64,000 nucleotides of DNA, from assembly GCA_963710865.1 (NCBI GenBank), contig CAVQBR010000002.1, positions 186,001-250,000 of the forward strand, in the 5' to 3' direction. Origin of the DNA: PRDV01 sp963710865 (GTDB taxonomy: Bacteria > Babelota > Babeliae > Babelales > Babelaceae). Under the pieces are notes generated by a model that saw only the letters and a list, made by a program, of their open reading frames with translations, did not search any database and was not told where the DNA came from. A program made the position numbers and the translations under genes. The first letter of the stretch is position 1. Every line of letters starts with the position of its first letter. Positions 43,841 through 54,000 of this stretch are shown here, in pieces.

Positions 43841-44863
43841 ATGAAATTAACAACACGCGTATTACTTTTTTTCTTATGCACCAGTCTACTGGTAAAACCT
43901 CTAGTAGCAGAAACTCCACCAGCAGGAGCGACTATTCGTCCTCCAACTAATTATTTTGGTGTCTCTGTTGTCTTGGGCGTTGCAGCATTGTATTGTACTT
44001 ACTGTTACTTAGTATCTAAAGGTGAACAAATTCAGAAGGATACAGCTGAGAAAGTAGCATTGGCTAACAAAAAACTCGAGTCCGAAACATTTACCTTTAG
44101 AAATCTTGCAGGAGCCTTTCCCCAAGATGTAACAGAAATAATAGACTTCATCAAAAACTCCGAAAAGTACAACGAGATAGGAGCTGTTATGCCACGAGGA
44201 ATCTTGTTGGTTGGCCCTCCAGGAACGGGTAAAACGTCTATCGCTCGCGCCATTGCTGGAGAAGTGGGAGCAAACTTCTTCGCTGCATCTGCAACGCATT
44301 TTATAGAATCATACATAGGAGTGGGTTGTCAACGTATACGTGAGCTCTTTGATACTGCTCGAAAAAACGCTCAGAAATCGAGTAAAGAAAGCGGTAAAGC
44401 TACAAAGTCGATCATCTTCATTGATGAACTTGACGCTGTTGGCATAAAGCGCGCAGGACATGTTGATGCTGGTTCTCGCGAGTATTCAAATACACTTAAT
44501 GAGCTCTTAAATCAAATCGATGGCTTTACCCAAGATTCTTCAGTTTTTGTTATCGCAGCAACTAACAGAGTTGAAGATCTTGATCCTGCACTTATAAGAT
44601 CTGGACGATTCGATCGCATCGTATACATCGGAAATCCTGACGCTGAGGGTCGCAAGTCCATACTCAGTTTTTATGCTCAGAAAATAAAACATGAAATACT
44701 CGACCTTGATCGGTTAGTACGGGAAACTGATGGTAAGAGCGCCGCAGACTTAAAAAATCTGGTCAACCAAGCTGCAATCTATGCAGTACGCGAAGATGCC
44801 CCAGTTGTTACTCAACGTCATTTTGAACAAGCACTTCATAATTTTAGAGTGTTCACTCGGTAA
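43841..44863 (+). CDS. FtsH-like AAA ATPase without protease domain, exported N-terminus
   Basis: 340 residues. A signal-like hydrophobic segment (1-22) is followed by a second hydrophobic segment at about 38-58. The AAA domain resembles FtsH: Walker A GPPGTGKT (125-132), Walker B IIFIDELDAVG (191-201), and SRH AATNRVEDLDPALIRSGRFD with arginine fingers near 256 and 259. The protein ends just after the AAA lid (NLVNQAAIYAVRED), so the zinc metalloprotease domain (HEXXH) of FtsH is absent. It might remodel membrane proteins without degrading them. Two hydrophobic segments would place the AAA domain in the cytoplasm if both are membrane helices. A terminator follows. Confidence 0.85.
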   Translation: MKLTTRVLLFFLCTSLLVKPLVAETPPAGATIRPPTNYFGVSVVLGVAALYCTYCYLVSKGEQIQKDTAEKVALANKKLESETFTFRNLAGAFPQDVTEIIDFIKNSEKYNEIGAVMPRGILLVGPPGTGKTSIARAIAGEVGANFFAASATHFIESYIGVGCQRIRELFDTARKNAQKSSKESGKATKSIIFIDELDAVGIKRAGHVDAGSREYSNTLNELLNQIDGFTQDSSVFVIAATNRVEDLDPALIRSGRFDRIVYIGNPDAEGRKSILSFYAQKIKHEILDLDRLVRETDGKSAADLKNLVNQAAIYAVREDAPVVTQRHFEQALHNFRVFTR

Positions 44864-44874
44864 ACATCTATCAC

Positions 44875-44900
44875 GATGGGCAGGTTTGAGCCTGCCCATC
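44875..44900 (+). terminator. Terminator hairpin after the FtsH-like gene
   Basis: GATGGGCAGG and CCTGCCCATC form a perfect 10-bp stem with a 6-base loop, 11 bases after the stop codon, followed by ACTTTTCTT. Confidence 0.75.
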
Positions 44901-45081
44901 ACTTTTCTTCTAAGATATCAGAACTTGATTATCATATCCCATTCACACCACCCTACACTTTCCGCTTAAACACCTCTGATAAGCTCAGCACATCGTATAA
45001 GCATCGTATCAAACTTACATTCCAATTTTCAGTTCTCGCCGCTCAAGAATATTGCTATCCTTTCCCAACAACGGCTAAAAA

Positions 45082-45359
45082 ACTCTTGAAGGCCTTCATC
45101 ATTTAACCACTGAAGCAGGTCGGTTCAATCACATTGTAGATATGGAAAATCCAGACAAAGAAACTCGAAGTTCGATTCTTCGCCTTTTCGCTCAGAAAAT
45201 CAAGCATGAACCACTCGACTTTAATGAGCTAGCAAATAAAACTGATGGTATGGGTACCGCAGATATACAAAATCTCGTAAACCAGGCTGCCATTTGCGCC
45301 ACGAAGGAGCGCCAGCAGTGACTCAAGAGCATTTTGAAGAGATATTCGGTAAACGATAA
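45082..45359 (+). pseudogene. C-terminal remnant of a second FtsH-like AAA gene
   Basis: Translated fragments match the end of the gene at 43841: GRFNHIVDMENPDKETRSSI, LRLFAQKIKHEPLDF and TADIQNLVNQAAICA align with GRFDRIVYIGNPDAEGRKSI, LSFYAQKIKHEILDL and AADLKNLVNQAAIYA. A frameshift near 45312 leads to an early stop, and the rest (APAVTQEHFEEIFGKR) continues in another frame. The Walker motifs are absent. It is a dead, truncated paralogue left by a tandem duplication. Confidence 0.85.
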
Positions 45360-45484
45360 ACAGTTTCATCCAAAGAGATCGGCGATCGAGCATCTTATCC
45401 TTCAGCACAATAAGGGCTGGCACCTTATAACAAACTTTGTTTTAAAAGAGCTTGAGATCTCAAAATTGAAAAAAACCATGAGTA

Positions 45485-45508
45485 TGGGTAAGCTTTTAAG
45501 CTTACCCA
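45485..45508. terminator. Palindromic hairpin between convergent units
   Basis: TGGGTAAGCTT and AAGCTTACCCA form a perfect 11-bp stem with a 2-base loop, between the AAA remnant and the end of the convergent gene at 45533. The sequence ACAATATTTT follows on the plus strand, so it may stop transcription from the left. Confidence 0.5.
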
Positions 45509-45532
45509 CAATATTTTCCAATCAGGAACTCA

Positions 45533-46006
45533 TTAAGACAGATGAGTCATTTCTGTAAAATGAGGGAATGCTGACTTCGTTGTTGGAGGGGTTATTGAAG
45601 CAGCTCTTTCAAACTCCCGAGCTAGCTGCTCGAACTGCTGGACACTGTTTTTGCTACTCGGAACGCATTCATATCGCTTTCCTTCAGGCAGATCTTCTTT
45701 TACGCATTCCACAGTGTTGAGTGCATGCTTTGCAAGTGAAGATAACGGAGTTAGCTTTGGATGAGTCCATCTTCCATAGATCTCAAAATTACCGATATTC
45801 TCATGCCATAGGGTAGTAGTCTCGTTAGCCTCAACGGTTCCCCGACTATAGCCCTCTTTCGTAAGATATATCGGATTTCTTCCTGTCTTTACCCGCTCTA
45901 CCTTAATCTTAAACTCCTGTTCTCCTGCTGGAGCCCGCAACACTTCTGCTGCCTTCACAGCACCAAAACTCAATAACGCAATAAGAGTTAAACCTATCTT
46001 CTTCAT
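45533..46006 (-). CDS. Small secreted protein, unknown family
   Basis: 157 residues. Signal peptide MKKIGLTLIALLSFGAVKAA with a good AxA-type site. The mature part contains beta-type stretches (FKIKVERVKTGRNPIYL) and two cysteines (near 100 and 112) that could pair outside the cytoplasm. AAAAGGAGAAG precedes the ATG, nearly the same site as for the gene at 46072, which lies 65 bases upstream in the same direction. Family unknown. Confidence 0.65.
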   Translation of the reverse strand: MKKIGLTLIALLSFGAVKAAEVLRAPAGEQEFKIKVERVKTGRNPIYLTKEGYSRGTVEANETTTLWHENIGNFEIYGRWTHPKLTPLSSLAKHALNTVECVKEDLPEGKRYECVPSSKNSVQQFEQLAREFERAASITPPTTKSAFPHFTEMTHLS

Positions 46007-46071
46007 ATTCTTCTCCTTTTAAAAAAGATTGTTAATGCATTCGCATTCAATTTTTTCTTCCACTCTAATCA

Positions 46072-46542
46072 TTACATTTTCAGATAGACGTTGGTAACAT
46101 TATTCTTCATGCGATCCTCTGTTACGCCAGCTCGTTCTAAGAAATGTGCCATCGTTTTATCGGCAGGCTTAATAGATTGTGGAACAACCTTTTTCCCATC
46201 CCAATAGACGAAGATCGTTTTTCCTTTATCAAAGGTATAGATCTGATTAGCCTTCGGACTAAACGTCTGGGTTTTCGTATCAAAGGTCACCGACTTCTTA
46301 GGGACATTTTTCCAAATACCCAAAACATTCTCCGTATTTGTATTAATCCAGACAGGCATATTACGGCCAAATTCAACTTCAGCTTGAGGTACAGGTTCAC
46401 CCGCCGCAGCTCCGCCCCTATAGAGGGCAGCATAAAGAGTTCCATCTAAGTTAGCAATCGAAAAACCTGCGTCCATTGCCAGTAACGCCGATGCGGAACT
46501 CATCGTACCAACAAACAGCAAAGCCATTGATAGTCTATTCAT
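46072..46542 (-). CDS. Small secreted protein, unknown family
   Basis: 156 residues. Signal peptide MNRLSMALLFVGTMSSASAL, cleaved probably near residue 22. The mature part has alternating beta-type stretches (SVTFDTKTQTFSPKANQIYT, then KTIFVYWDGKKVV) and no cysteine. Good AAAAGGAG site. With the gene at 45533 it may form a two-gene unit for exported proteins of similar size. Each has a short motif of the kind N-x-G-x-x-x-I (NIGNFEIY and VLGIWKNV), but I would not call them homologous. Confidence 0.65.
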   Translation of the reverse strand: MNRLSMALLFVGTMSSASALLAMDAGFSIANLDGTLYAALYRGGAAAGEPVPQAEVEFGRNMPVWINTNTENVLGIWKNVPKKSVTFDTKTQTFSPKANQIYTFDKGKTIFVYWDGKKVVPQSIKPADKTMAHFLERAGVTEDRMKNNVTNVYLKM

Positions 46543-46804
46543 TTTGTTTCTCCTTTTAAGAAAGATTGTAATAATATTGTCATCATACCTTCCAACGATT
46601 CAATTATGTCTGTACATGCTGCTCTGATGCAATAGCACGAAGGTTATCTACACGCAGGCAAAAACCCCAAGCAGAATATATACAAATTAATCGTATCATA
46701 AATTAATTCTATTAGTCAATAATTTAATTGGATCAGTTTATATCCGAGCCTAGTCGTCATCCAGGCAAGCAATTTTCGTCAGTCCAAGAATGGCGACGTC
46801 AGAT

Positions 46805-47758
46805 CTAGTTGAATTTCTTCTGTAAGAATAGATGGTACATAAGCTCAAGACCATGAGACGCTATGCTATTTTTGAGCGTATAATCGAATTGATAGAGAAA
46901 CTGATGAGCTTTGACGAGCACTTGAGGAGTATATCGTTTCCAATCTCTCTCGATAAAAGAAAAGGGAAGACGATAAGCCTGCGCTTGTGCAGAATCTATA
47001 CCCTCGGTAGAAGCACGGCTAATAAAGAGAGTTGCATGCCACAGTTGTTCTGACCAATAGCTGATCCAGAATTCTTCTGGATAGTCCTCCTTACATCCCC
47101 TCCAATAGTTAAAAAACTGCTGAGGCTGCTGCGCAAAGAAATACTGACTTAACTGAAAGAGAGACTTTTGGGGAGTATGTATGCGTGCAAACCAGTTCTT
47201 AAAAAAGAGATCTGCATTCTTTCCAATAACCGTTTGGTACGTCATAAGCGTCATAGCTGCTTCAAGTGTGATCATTGGTTGCTGCATAAAGAGTTTACGA
47301 ACAAATCCAGTATCAAGAGCAGTCTCAGGATAGAAGAATCGAAACAATGAGCTATAGAGAACACTGTCCACCTTTTCGGGCACCTCAATGGCAAGCATTG
47401 TTTCAGTAGTACTGCGTGGGGAATCAGAGACAAGAAGGCAATGAGGTCCTTCGTAGGTACTCAAGTATTGATTCCACATACGCTTCTCGGTAATACTGAG
47501 CGAATGAGTATTTTTCACGAAATAGAGGAGCCTGTTGCCTAAAAAACTCATACGCAGATGGACCATGCTCTCAGGCAGAGATCGGTCCTCCACATCGAGT
47601 GAAGAACCTGGATACTGCTCTTTAATACGAGAAAATAGTGTTGCTAAAAATACAGTGGGAACTAGACCTTTCGCTTCCTTCTTTCGATGAAAGAGTACTA
47701 CATACTTTCCTTCGAAAGGATCTGTAGAACTCTTTTGAAGAAATTCGATCAGCTGCAT
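46805..47758 (-). CDS. Divergent DNA polymerase III delta-subunit-like protein
   Basis: 317 residues, near the size of HolA. The C-terminal 130 residues follow the delta-subunit pattern: a helix with Q-Q-FFNYWRG, then SYWSEQLWHATLF, an all-helical RLPFSFIERDWKRYTPQVLV block, and FDYTLKNSIASHGLELMYHL, which matches the D-x-x-LK-(8-10)-LE-LL end of HolA. The N-terminal part is too divergent to judge. Delta opens and loads the sliding clamp in the clamp-loader complex. Its first base overlaps the last base of rph, so it is the last gene of the rpsO-pnp-rph unit. Family assignment is tentative. Confidence 0.5.
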   Translation of the reverse strand: MQLIEFLQKSSTDPFEGKYVVLFHRKKEAKGLVPTVFLATLFSRIKEQYPGSSLDVEDRSLPESMVHLRMSFLGNRLLYFVKNTHSLSITEKRMWNQYLSTYEGPHCLLVSDSPRSTTETMLAIEVPEKVDSVLYSSLFRFFYPETALDTGFVRKLFMQQPMITLEAAMTLMTYQTVIGKNADLFFKNWFARIHTPQKSLFQLSQYFFAQQPQQFFNYWRGCKEDYPEEFWISYWSEQLWHATLFISRASTEGIDSAQAQAYRLPFSFIERDWKRYTPQVLVKAHQFLYQFDYTLKNSIASHGLELMYHLFLQKKFN

Positions 47759-48546
47759 TATTCAAACAGCGAAAACGCTACCGGTTGAGCGGGCGAACTT
47801 ACAAGCTTATGCTCAGGTGCCGTATAAACACTCCGATCATAAAAAGCGAACAGCTCAGCAACACCTTTCAGTGCGAGAACCTTCATCTCATCATACTGAG
47901 TCCAGGTAAGTGGAAAACGCTCTGCAGAACCTTGAATCTCAATAAGTTTGCCTGACCGTGTTAACACAAAGTTGAAATCAGCTTCGGTAGCACTATCTTC
48001 CACAAAATCTAAATCAAGCAACGGGAGACCTTCCGTTATCCCCACAGAGACTGCCGCAAGCTCATCAATTAACAGCTTGCCGTGCAAGAGTCCATCTTGA
48101 GCCCAGTTAGCTTGTGCTGCACGAAGCGCTAAGTAAGCGCTCGTTATACAGGCAGTTCTTGTCCCACCATCTGCTTGAAGAACATCGCAATCCATAAATA
48201 TCGTCTGCTCACCCAGCGCATCAAGATTGACGACTGAACGCAGTGACCGACCAATAAGTCGGGATATTTCAATGGTACGACCACTTCGTTTATTAGCAGT
48301 AACTTCCCGCACGGTACGAATAGGGGTCGACGCTGGTAATAAGGAATACTCAGCTGTCAGCCACCCTGTTTTCTTACCACGCAAAAAGTGAGGTACTCCT
48401 TGCTGAAGTGTTACCGAAGTTAACACCTTAGTATTGCCCATTTCAAACAATGTTGAAGCTGATGCATACTTAAAAACATCATATGTTACACGTAACGGAC
48501 GCAATTGATCATTAGATCGTTGACCGGCTCGAACAAATTTGCTCAT
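47758..48546 (-). CDS. rph: Ribonuclease PH
   Basis: 262 residues from the ATG at 48546. RNase PH is a phosphate-dependent 3' exonuclease that trims tRNA precursors. The RPLRVTYDVFKYASASTLFE opening, RSGRTIEISRLIGRSLRSVV and DVLQADGGTRTACITSAYLA blocks are intact. It lies eight bases downstream of pnp, a phosphorolytic relative, so both phosphorolytic exonucleases are made from one unit. Retention of an intact rph suits tRNAs that need 3' trimming. Confidence 0.95.
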   Translation of the reverse strand: MSKFVRAGQRSNDQLRPLRVTYDVFKYASASTLFEMGNTKVLTSVTLQQGVPHFLRGKKTGWLTAEYSLLPASTPIRTVREVTANKRSGRTIEISRLIGRSLRSVVNLDALGEQTIFMDCDVLQADGGTRTACITSAYLALRAAQANWAQDGLLHGKLLIDELAAVSVGITEGLPLLDLDFVEDSATEADFNFVLTRSGKLIEIQGSAERFPLTWTQYDEMKVLALKGVAELFAFYDRSVYTAPEHKLVSSPAQPVAFSLFE

Positions 48547-48554
48547 CATACTAC

Positions 48555-50636
48555 CTATTCAATTAGTTTTAAACGTATTCTACCTGTACTTGGATCATAG
48601 TCAACAACTTCCACCGTGACTGGATCCTCTGGCTTCATGGTTTTCATGAAGTCAGATGCTCGCTGTTTTGGCATGAGTGAAACATGCACAAGGCCATCGA
48701 CGCCCGGGGCAATTTCAACAAAGATACCAAACTCTGCTATTTTTTTCACTTTTCCTTGGTATATCGTACCCCGCTCAATCTGTCCGCCAAGTGTTTTTAC
48801 CCACCCAACAGCAGCATCAAGCTTCGGTCCTGGATGCCCAAAGATTCTGACGGTACCATCATTTTCAATATCAATCTCGGTACCCGTTTTATCGATAATA
48901 TCGCGGATCACTTTACCACCGGTACCAATGATAGCTCCGATCTTATCGGTAGGAACTTTAAATGATACGATCTGTGGTACTAAGTCAGAGAGTTTAGCAT
49001 TTGGCTGAGACATCACTTTACGCATTTCTCCAAGAATGTGCAACCTGCCCTTTTTCGCTTGAGCAAGAGCCATCTCAAAGACTTCGCGTGCGAGTCCTTC
49101 CTTATGCTTAATATCCATCTGAATTGCAGTAATACCTTTATCAGTACCTGTTACCTTAAAGTCCATCAGACCAAAGGCATCTTCGATACCTGCTATATCG
49201 GTAAGTACTTGGAACCGATTTTCACTCTTATTATAGAGAAGGCCCATGGCAACACCACTGACCATCGAACTAATAGGAACACCGGCATTCATCAATGCCA
49301 TGGTTGAACCGCAGACGGTAGCCATCGACGTCGAGCCATCCGATTCTAACATATCGGCAACGATACGAATCGTATACGGAAAGAGATCCTTACTTGGAAG
49401 AACTTGGCGAATAGCAGAAGCTGCTAAGAAGCCATGGCCGATTTCACGACGACCTGGAGCACGCATACTACGAACTTCCCCTACTGAAAAGGGAGGAAAG
49501 TTATAATGAAGCATAAATGAACTCTCTGAAGGTTCACCCATGATATCTTCAATACGCTGCTCATCTTGGCCACCACCAAGGGTAACGCTGACAAGTGCCT
49601 GCGTTCTGCCCCGTTGAAAGAGTGCAGATCCATGATTAAAGGGAAGTAGCCCTACTTCTGTCTTAATAGTTCGAACGGTATCGAAATCTCGATTATCTAT
49701 ACGCTTATTACGCCTAAAGGTATCAGCGGTAAGCACTTCCTCAAATACCTCATTAAACACATATTCAAGAAAGGTACGAGAGACACCGAGCTCTTCAGTC
49801 TCTTTTTCATAGAGGGTGAAGAATGCATTTTTAATCTCTTTAATAACAGCATCCCGCTCCTGCTTATCTTCTTTGTAGACGGTAGCCAGGACTGGTGGAG
49901 TTAAATAGTCTCGTGCACGAGTTTTCCACAAACTCCAATCAAAGGCATCAACTATCTCATCCTTAGGCTTACCAAGTTCTTGCTGTATCTGCTTTTGCCA
50001 GGCAACCTGCTTTTTAATTGCATCATGAGCGAGGAAGAGTGCATCGATAAATTCACTCTCAGAGAGTTGACTGCAACTTCCTTCAACCATGCAGACACCA
50101 GCCTCGGTTCCTGCTACGGTAATTTTCACATCAGACTCTTGTCCTTGACTATAGGTAGGATTGACGACCCAACTACCTCCAACGCGAGCAACTTCAGCAG
50201 CACCTACAGGCCCAAGAAAAGGTATTCTTGAGATAGTAAGCGCTAACGACGTAGCCACCAGGGCAAGCGTATAGGGCGTATGTTCCTTATCGACCGAATA
50301 GACCGTCGACAAAATTTGTAACTGATCGAAGAAATTCTCTGGAAAGAGAGGACGAAGTGCTCTATCGATAAGACGTCCTACAAGGACTTCCTTATCACTG
50401 AACTTACCTTCTCTCTTATAATAACCACCAGGAATCTTTCCTGCTGCAGCAAACAACTCTCGATAATCGCATGTCAGTGGCAAAAAGCCAGGGAATTCTT
50501 TTGAAGGAGCGCAAACCACCGTTGAAAGAACAACCGTACCTTTTTGCTGCAGCCAGACAGCGCCATCAGCCTGCTGCGCATATTTGCCGATGACAACTTC
50601 ATAGTCAAAATCGGGCAAGTAAAACTTTTTTTCCAT
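48555..50636 (-). CDS. pnp: Polyribonucleotide nucleotidyltransferase (PNPase)
   Basis: 693 residues, as usual. Two RNase PH cores (the second with RGRTQALVSVTLG and RREIGHGFLAASAIRQVLPS) are followed by a KH domain (VPTDKIGAIIGTGGKVIRDI) and an S1 domain (GTIYQGKVKKIAEFGIFVEI, ending in GRIRLKLIE). PNPase degrades mRNA from the 3' end with phosphate and is the core of bacterial degradosomes. It follows rpsO after eight bases, the classic rpsO-pnp order. In E. coli the pnp leader is autoregulated; nothing here proves that. Confidence 0.97.
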   Translation of the reverse strand: MEKKFYLPDFDYEVVIGKYAQQADGAVWLQQKGTVVLSTVVCAPSKEFPGFLPLTCDYRELFAAAGKIPGGYYKREGKFSDKEVLVGRLIDRALRPLFPENFFDQLQILSTVYSVDKEHTPYTLALVATSLALTISRIPFLGPVGAAEVARVGGSWVVNPTYSQGQESDVKITVAGTEAGVCMVEGSCSQLSESEFIDALFLAHDAIKKQVAWQKQIQQELGKPKDEIVDAFDWSLWKTRARDYLTPPVLATVYKEDKQERDAVIKEIKNAFFTLYEKETEELGVSRTFLEYVFNEVFEEVLTADTFRRNKRIDNRDFDTVRTIKTEVGLLPFNHGSALFQRGRTQALVSVTLGGGQDEQRIEDIMGEPSESSFMLHYNFPPFSVGEVRSMRAPGRREIGHGFLAASAIRQVLPSKDLFPYTIRIVADMLESDGSTSMATVCGSTMALMNAGVPISSMVSGVAMGLLYNKSENRFQVLTDIAGIEDAFGLMDFKVTGTDKGITAIQMDIKHKEGLAREVFEMALAQAKKGRLHILGEMRKVMSQPNAKLSDLVPQIVSFKVPTDKIGAIIGTGGKVIRDIIDKTGTEIDIENDGTVRIFGHPGPKLDAAVGWVKTLGGQIERGTIYQGKVKKIAEFGIFVEIAPGVDGLVHVSLMPKQRASDFMKTMKPEDPVTVEVVDYDPSTGRIRLKLIE

Positions 50637-50644
50637 AACAACCT

Positions 50645-50908
50645 TTATTTGCGCAACTCTAGTCGCTCTAGTAATTTTTTATATTGTGCTTCATCCGTAC
50701 GTTTTAAGTAATCTAAATAGCGACGTCGCTGCCCCACCATAATCAACAACCCACGCTTTGAGGCAAAGTCCTTCGCATTCTTACTAAAATGATCTGCTAA
50801 GCCCTTAATACGTTTGGTCAGGAGAGCAATTTGCACCTCCATAGAACCGGTGTCATTCGCGTGCTTTTTATACTCATTAATAACTGACGATTTATCTAAT
50901 CGTGCCAT
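50645..50908 (-). CDS. rpsO: 30S ribosomal protein S15
   Basis: 87 residues from the ATG at 50908, with AAGGAG eight bases upstream; an upstream in-frame start would add ten residues absent from the family. S15 binds 16S rRNA early in assembly of the small subunit. Visible marks: DTGSMEVQIALLTKRIKGL, and RGLLIMVGQRRRYLDYL. It sits between tRNA-Val and pnp. Confidence 0.97.
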   Translation of the reverse strand: MARLDKSSVINEYKKHANDTGSMEVQIALLTKRIKGLADHFSKNAKDFASKRGLLIMVGQRRRYLDYLKRTDEAQYKKLLERLELRK

Positions 50909-50943
50909 GTAATAAACTCCTTCGCAGCCTCGCTGCATTCATT

Positions 50944-51018
50944 TGGTAGGCGCAAGCGGATTTGAACCGCTGACCCCTGCTACGTCAAAGCAGTGCTCTA
51001 CCGCTGAGCTATACGCCT
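50944..51018 (-). tRNA. tRNA-Val (anticodon GAC)
   Basis: 75 bases with encoded CCA. Acceptor AGGCGTA pairs with TGCGCCT; D-arm GCTCAGCGGTAGAGC; anticodon stem CTGCT/AGCAG around TTGACGT; T-arm AGCGG/CCGCT around TTCAAAT. Its first base is also the last base of the rpoC stop codon. Confidence 0.95.
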
Positions 51019-54000
51019 TAGTGTCCTATATATTTCTTCCTAAACGACTTAATTCCCGTACCCGCAGGAATAAGTTTACCAATAATAACGTTTTCTTTCA
51101 ATCCGTAAAGATAATCAACCTGCCCAGAAATTGCTGCTTCAGCCAAGATACGGGTTGTTTCCTGGAATGAGGCTGCAGAAAGGAAGCTTTCTGTTCCGAG
51201 CGATGCAAGGGTAATACCCATAAGTACAGGCTTTGCCGCAGCAACTCGCTTACCTTCACCTTGTAATGCACCATTTACGGTCTTAAAATGAATACGGTCA
51301 ACACGATCTCCAATGAGGAAATCAGTATCCCCTATATCCGTAATGCGAACCTTGCGGAGCATCTGTCTGACGATCAGTTCAATATGCCTATCGTTAATAT
51401 CAATACCTTGTAGGCGATAGATCTGTTGAATCTGATTTACTAAATACTTCTGCAATATTTCAGGCCCCAGAATACGTAAGATATCATGTAACACCGGTGT
51501 TCCAGAGGTCACTTGATCTCCAGCACTAATCTTATCACCATTCATCACATTCAGCTGTTTACCACGCGGAATCGCATAATCAAAGCTCTGATCGCTACTG
51601 ACAATACTTATCTTACGCAGACCACGAACAAGCCCTCCAAAGACGACTTCCCCATCGATATCTGCAAGTATTGCAGGATCCTTAGGCATACGAGCTTCAA
51701 AGAGTTCAGCAATCCGAGGTAAACCTCCGGTAATATCCTTCGTCTTTGTCGCTTCACGAGGTACTTTTACGAGCACATCACCTACCGTCACCTTTTGGCC
51801 ATCTTCAACAACTAAATAGGCATGGGTTGGCAGATAGTACTGAGCAAGTTCTTCGCCTTGATCATTAACGACACTTATTGCAGGTTGAAGGTCACCCTTC
51901 GATTCTAAAATCATCTTCGTAGAACGACCTGTCGTTTCATCGAAACGATCTTGGACCGTTACATTATCTATCAGGTCAACATAGCGAATCTTTCCAGCCT
52001 GTTCAGTTAAGAGCACCTTATTGTGGGCATCCCACTGAGCCAGCTTGGTTCCCGCTTCCACTTGTTGTCCATCGGTAACATCTAGCTGAGTTCCATACTC
52101 TAAATCATGTCGTTGTAATTCACGACCATCGAGCGACAGCACAATCAACTTTGCTTTTCTACTTAAGACGATCGTATTACCTTCACGGTTTGTCACGGTT
52201 CGTCCATCTCGAATCTGAACTACTCCTGGCAGCTTAGCAACATAGGATGATTGCTCAGCAACGCTTGCGATACCCCCTACGTGGAAGGTTCTCATAGTAA
52301 GCTGAGTTCCTGGTTCTCCAATCGATTGCGCAGCAATGATACCAACCGTCGTTCCTACATCAACCAGTTCTCCCTTGGACAAATCGATGCCATAGCATAC
52401 AGCACAAACACCTCGTTTTGCCTGGCATACTAATGCACATCGAATCGGCACTCGAGTAACTGCAGAATCGGTAATACGTTCAACATCATCCCGCATCACA
52501 GGATCACCCTGTTTTAGAATCAACTGGCCCGATATCGGATCCTTAATGTCTTGAGCTACAATACGGCCAAAACAGCGTTGACCCAAGGTGTAGAGTACGT
52601 CGCCACCCTCTTTCAGGTCTTCAACTTCTACTTGGCCAAGCGTTCTACAATCGGCCATCGAAACGACGACATCCTGAGCCACGTCGACTAATCGTCGCGT
52701 CAGATATCCAGAGTTTGCTGTCTTCAATGCAGTATCAGCCTGACCTTTACGAGCACCATGGGTAGAAATGAAATATTCAAATACACTCAGTCCCTGCCTA
52801 AAGTTCGTTTTAACAGGTGTTTCCATAATTTCACCTGATGGTTTTGCCATCAAGCCTCTCATGCCCACCAACTGACGAATCTGTTCTTTCGATCCACGAG
52901 CTCCTGAGTCGAGCATCATAAAGATGGGATTGAACGGTTTTAATGCATGATCCTTATTAAAATAGGCTTCAACGTCAACCGCTTCAAGATCTTTCGATAC
53001 CTGTTGAGCTACCTCAGAGGTTGCATTAGACCAAATGCTCAGCACCTTATTATAGCGCTCTCCATTGGTTATCACCCCATCCATATAGAGCTGCTCAATA
53101 GACTGCACCTCTTTTTCAGCTTTAGCTATGATAGCATCTTTTCTTTCTGGAACGATTAAGTTATCGATAGCAAAGCTAATACCGGCCATGGTCGAATTTG
53201 AGAAACCGAGCTTCTTAATTCTATCTAAGCAGCGTACTGTCGCTTCACTACCAAAGCGGGAATAGACCCGCTCAACAAGCTTAGTTAAATCGCTTTTGGT
53301 CATAACCTTATTAACCCATGCAAAATCAGACCCTTCAGGCAATGCTTCAAATAAGAGTACACGCCCTACGCTCGTATCAACGATACCAGTCGAGAGCCGT
53401 ACTTTCACCCGAGCATGCAGATGTGCCTGTTTCATTTGATAGGCAGTTACTACTTCAGCGATGCTTGCAAAAATAATACCTTCACCCTTTTCATTGCAAC
53501 GGACCTTCGTAATATAGTGCAAGCCCAAGACCATGTCTTGCGTTGGCACCGTAACCGGTCTTCCATTAGCTGCAGAAAGGATATTCTTTGTCGATAAAAT
53601 GAGATCTTCACATTCATCCCGAGCAGCCTTGCTTAAAGGAACGTGCACAGCCATCTGGTCACCATCAAAGTCAGCATTATACGCGCCGCACACGAGAGGA
53701 TGAATTTTAATAGCCTTTCCATCAACTAAAATCGGATAGAAAGCTTGGATCCCTAATCTATGTAATGTTGGAGCACGATTGAGTAGTACTGGATAGCCCC
53801 GTACAATATCTTCAAGTACATCCCATACTTCTGGCAAGGATTCCTCAACCATCCGTTTTGCAACTCGCAAGTTCGGCGCTAATTCACGCTCAAGCAGCGC
53901 AGCAAATACGTGAGATTTAAAGAGCTCTAAGGCCATAATTTTAGGAAGTCCGCATTGGTCCAGGCGAAGTTCAGGATCGACCACGATCACAGAACGGCCT

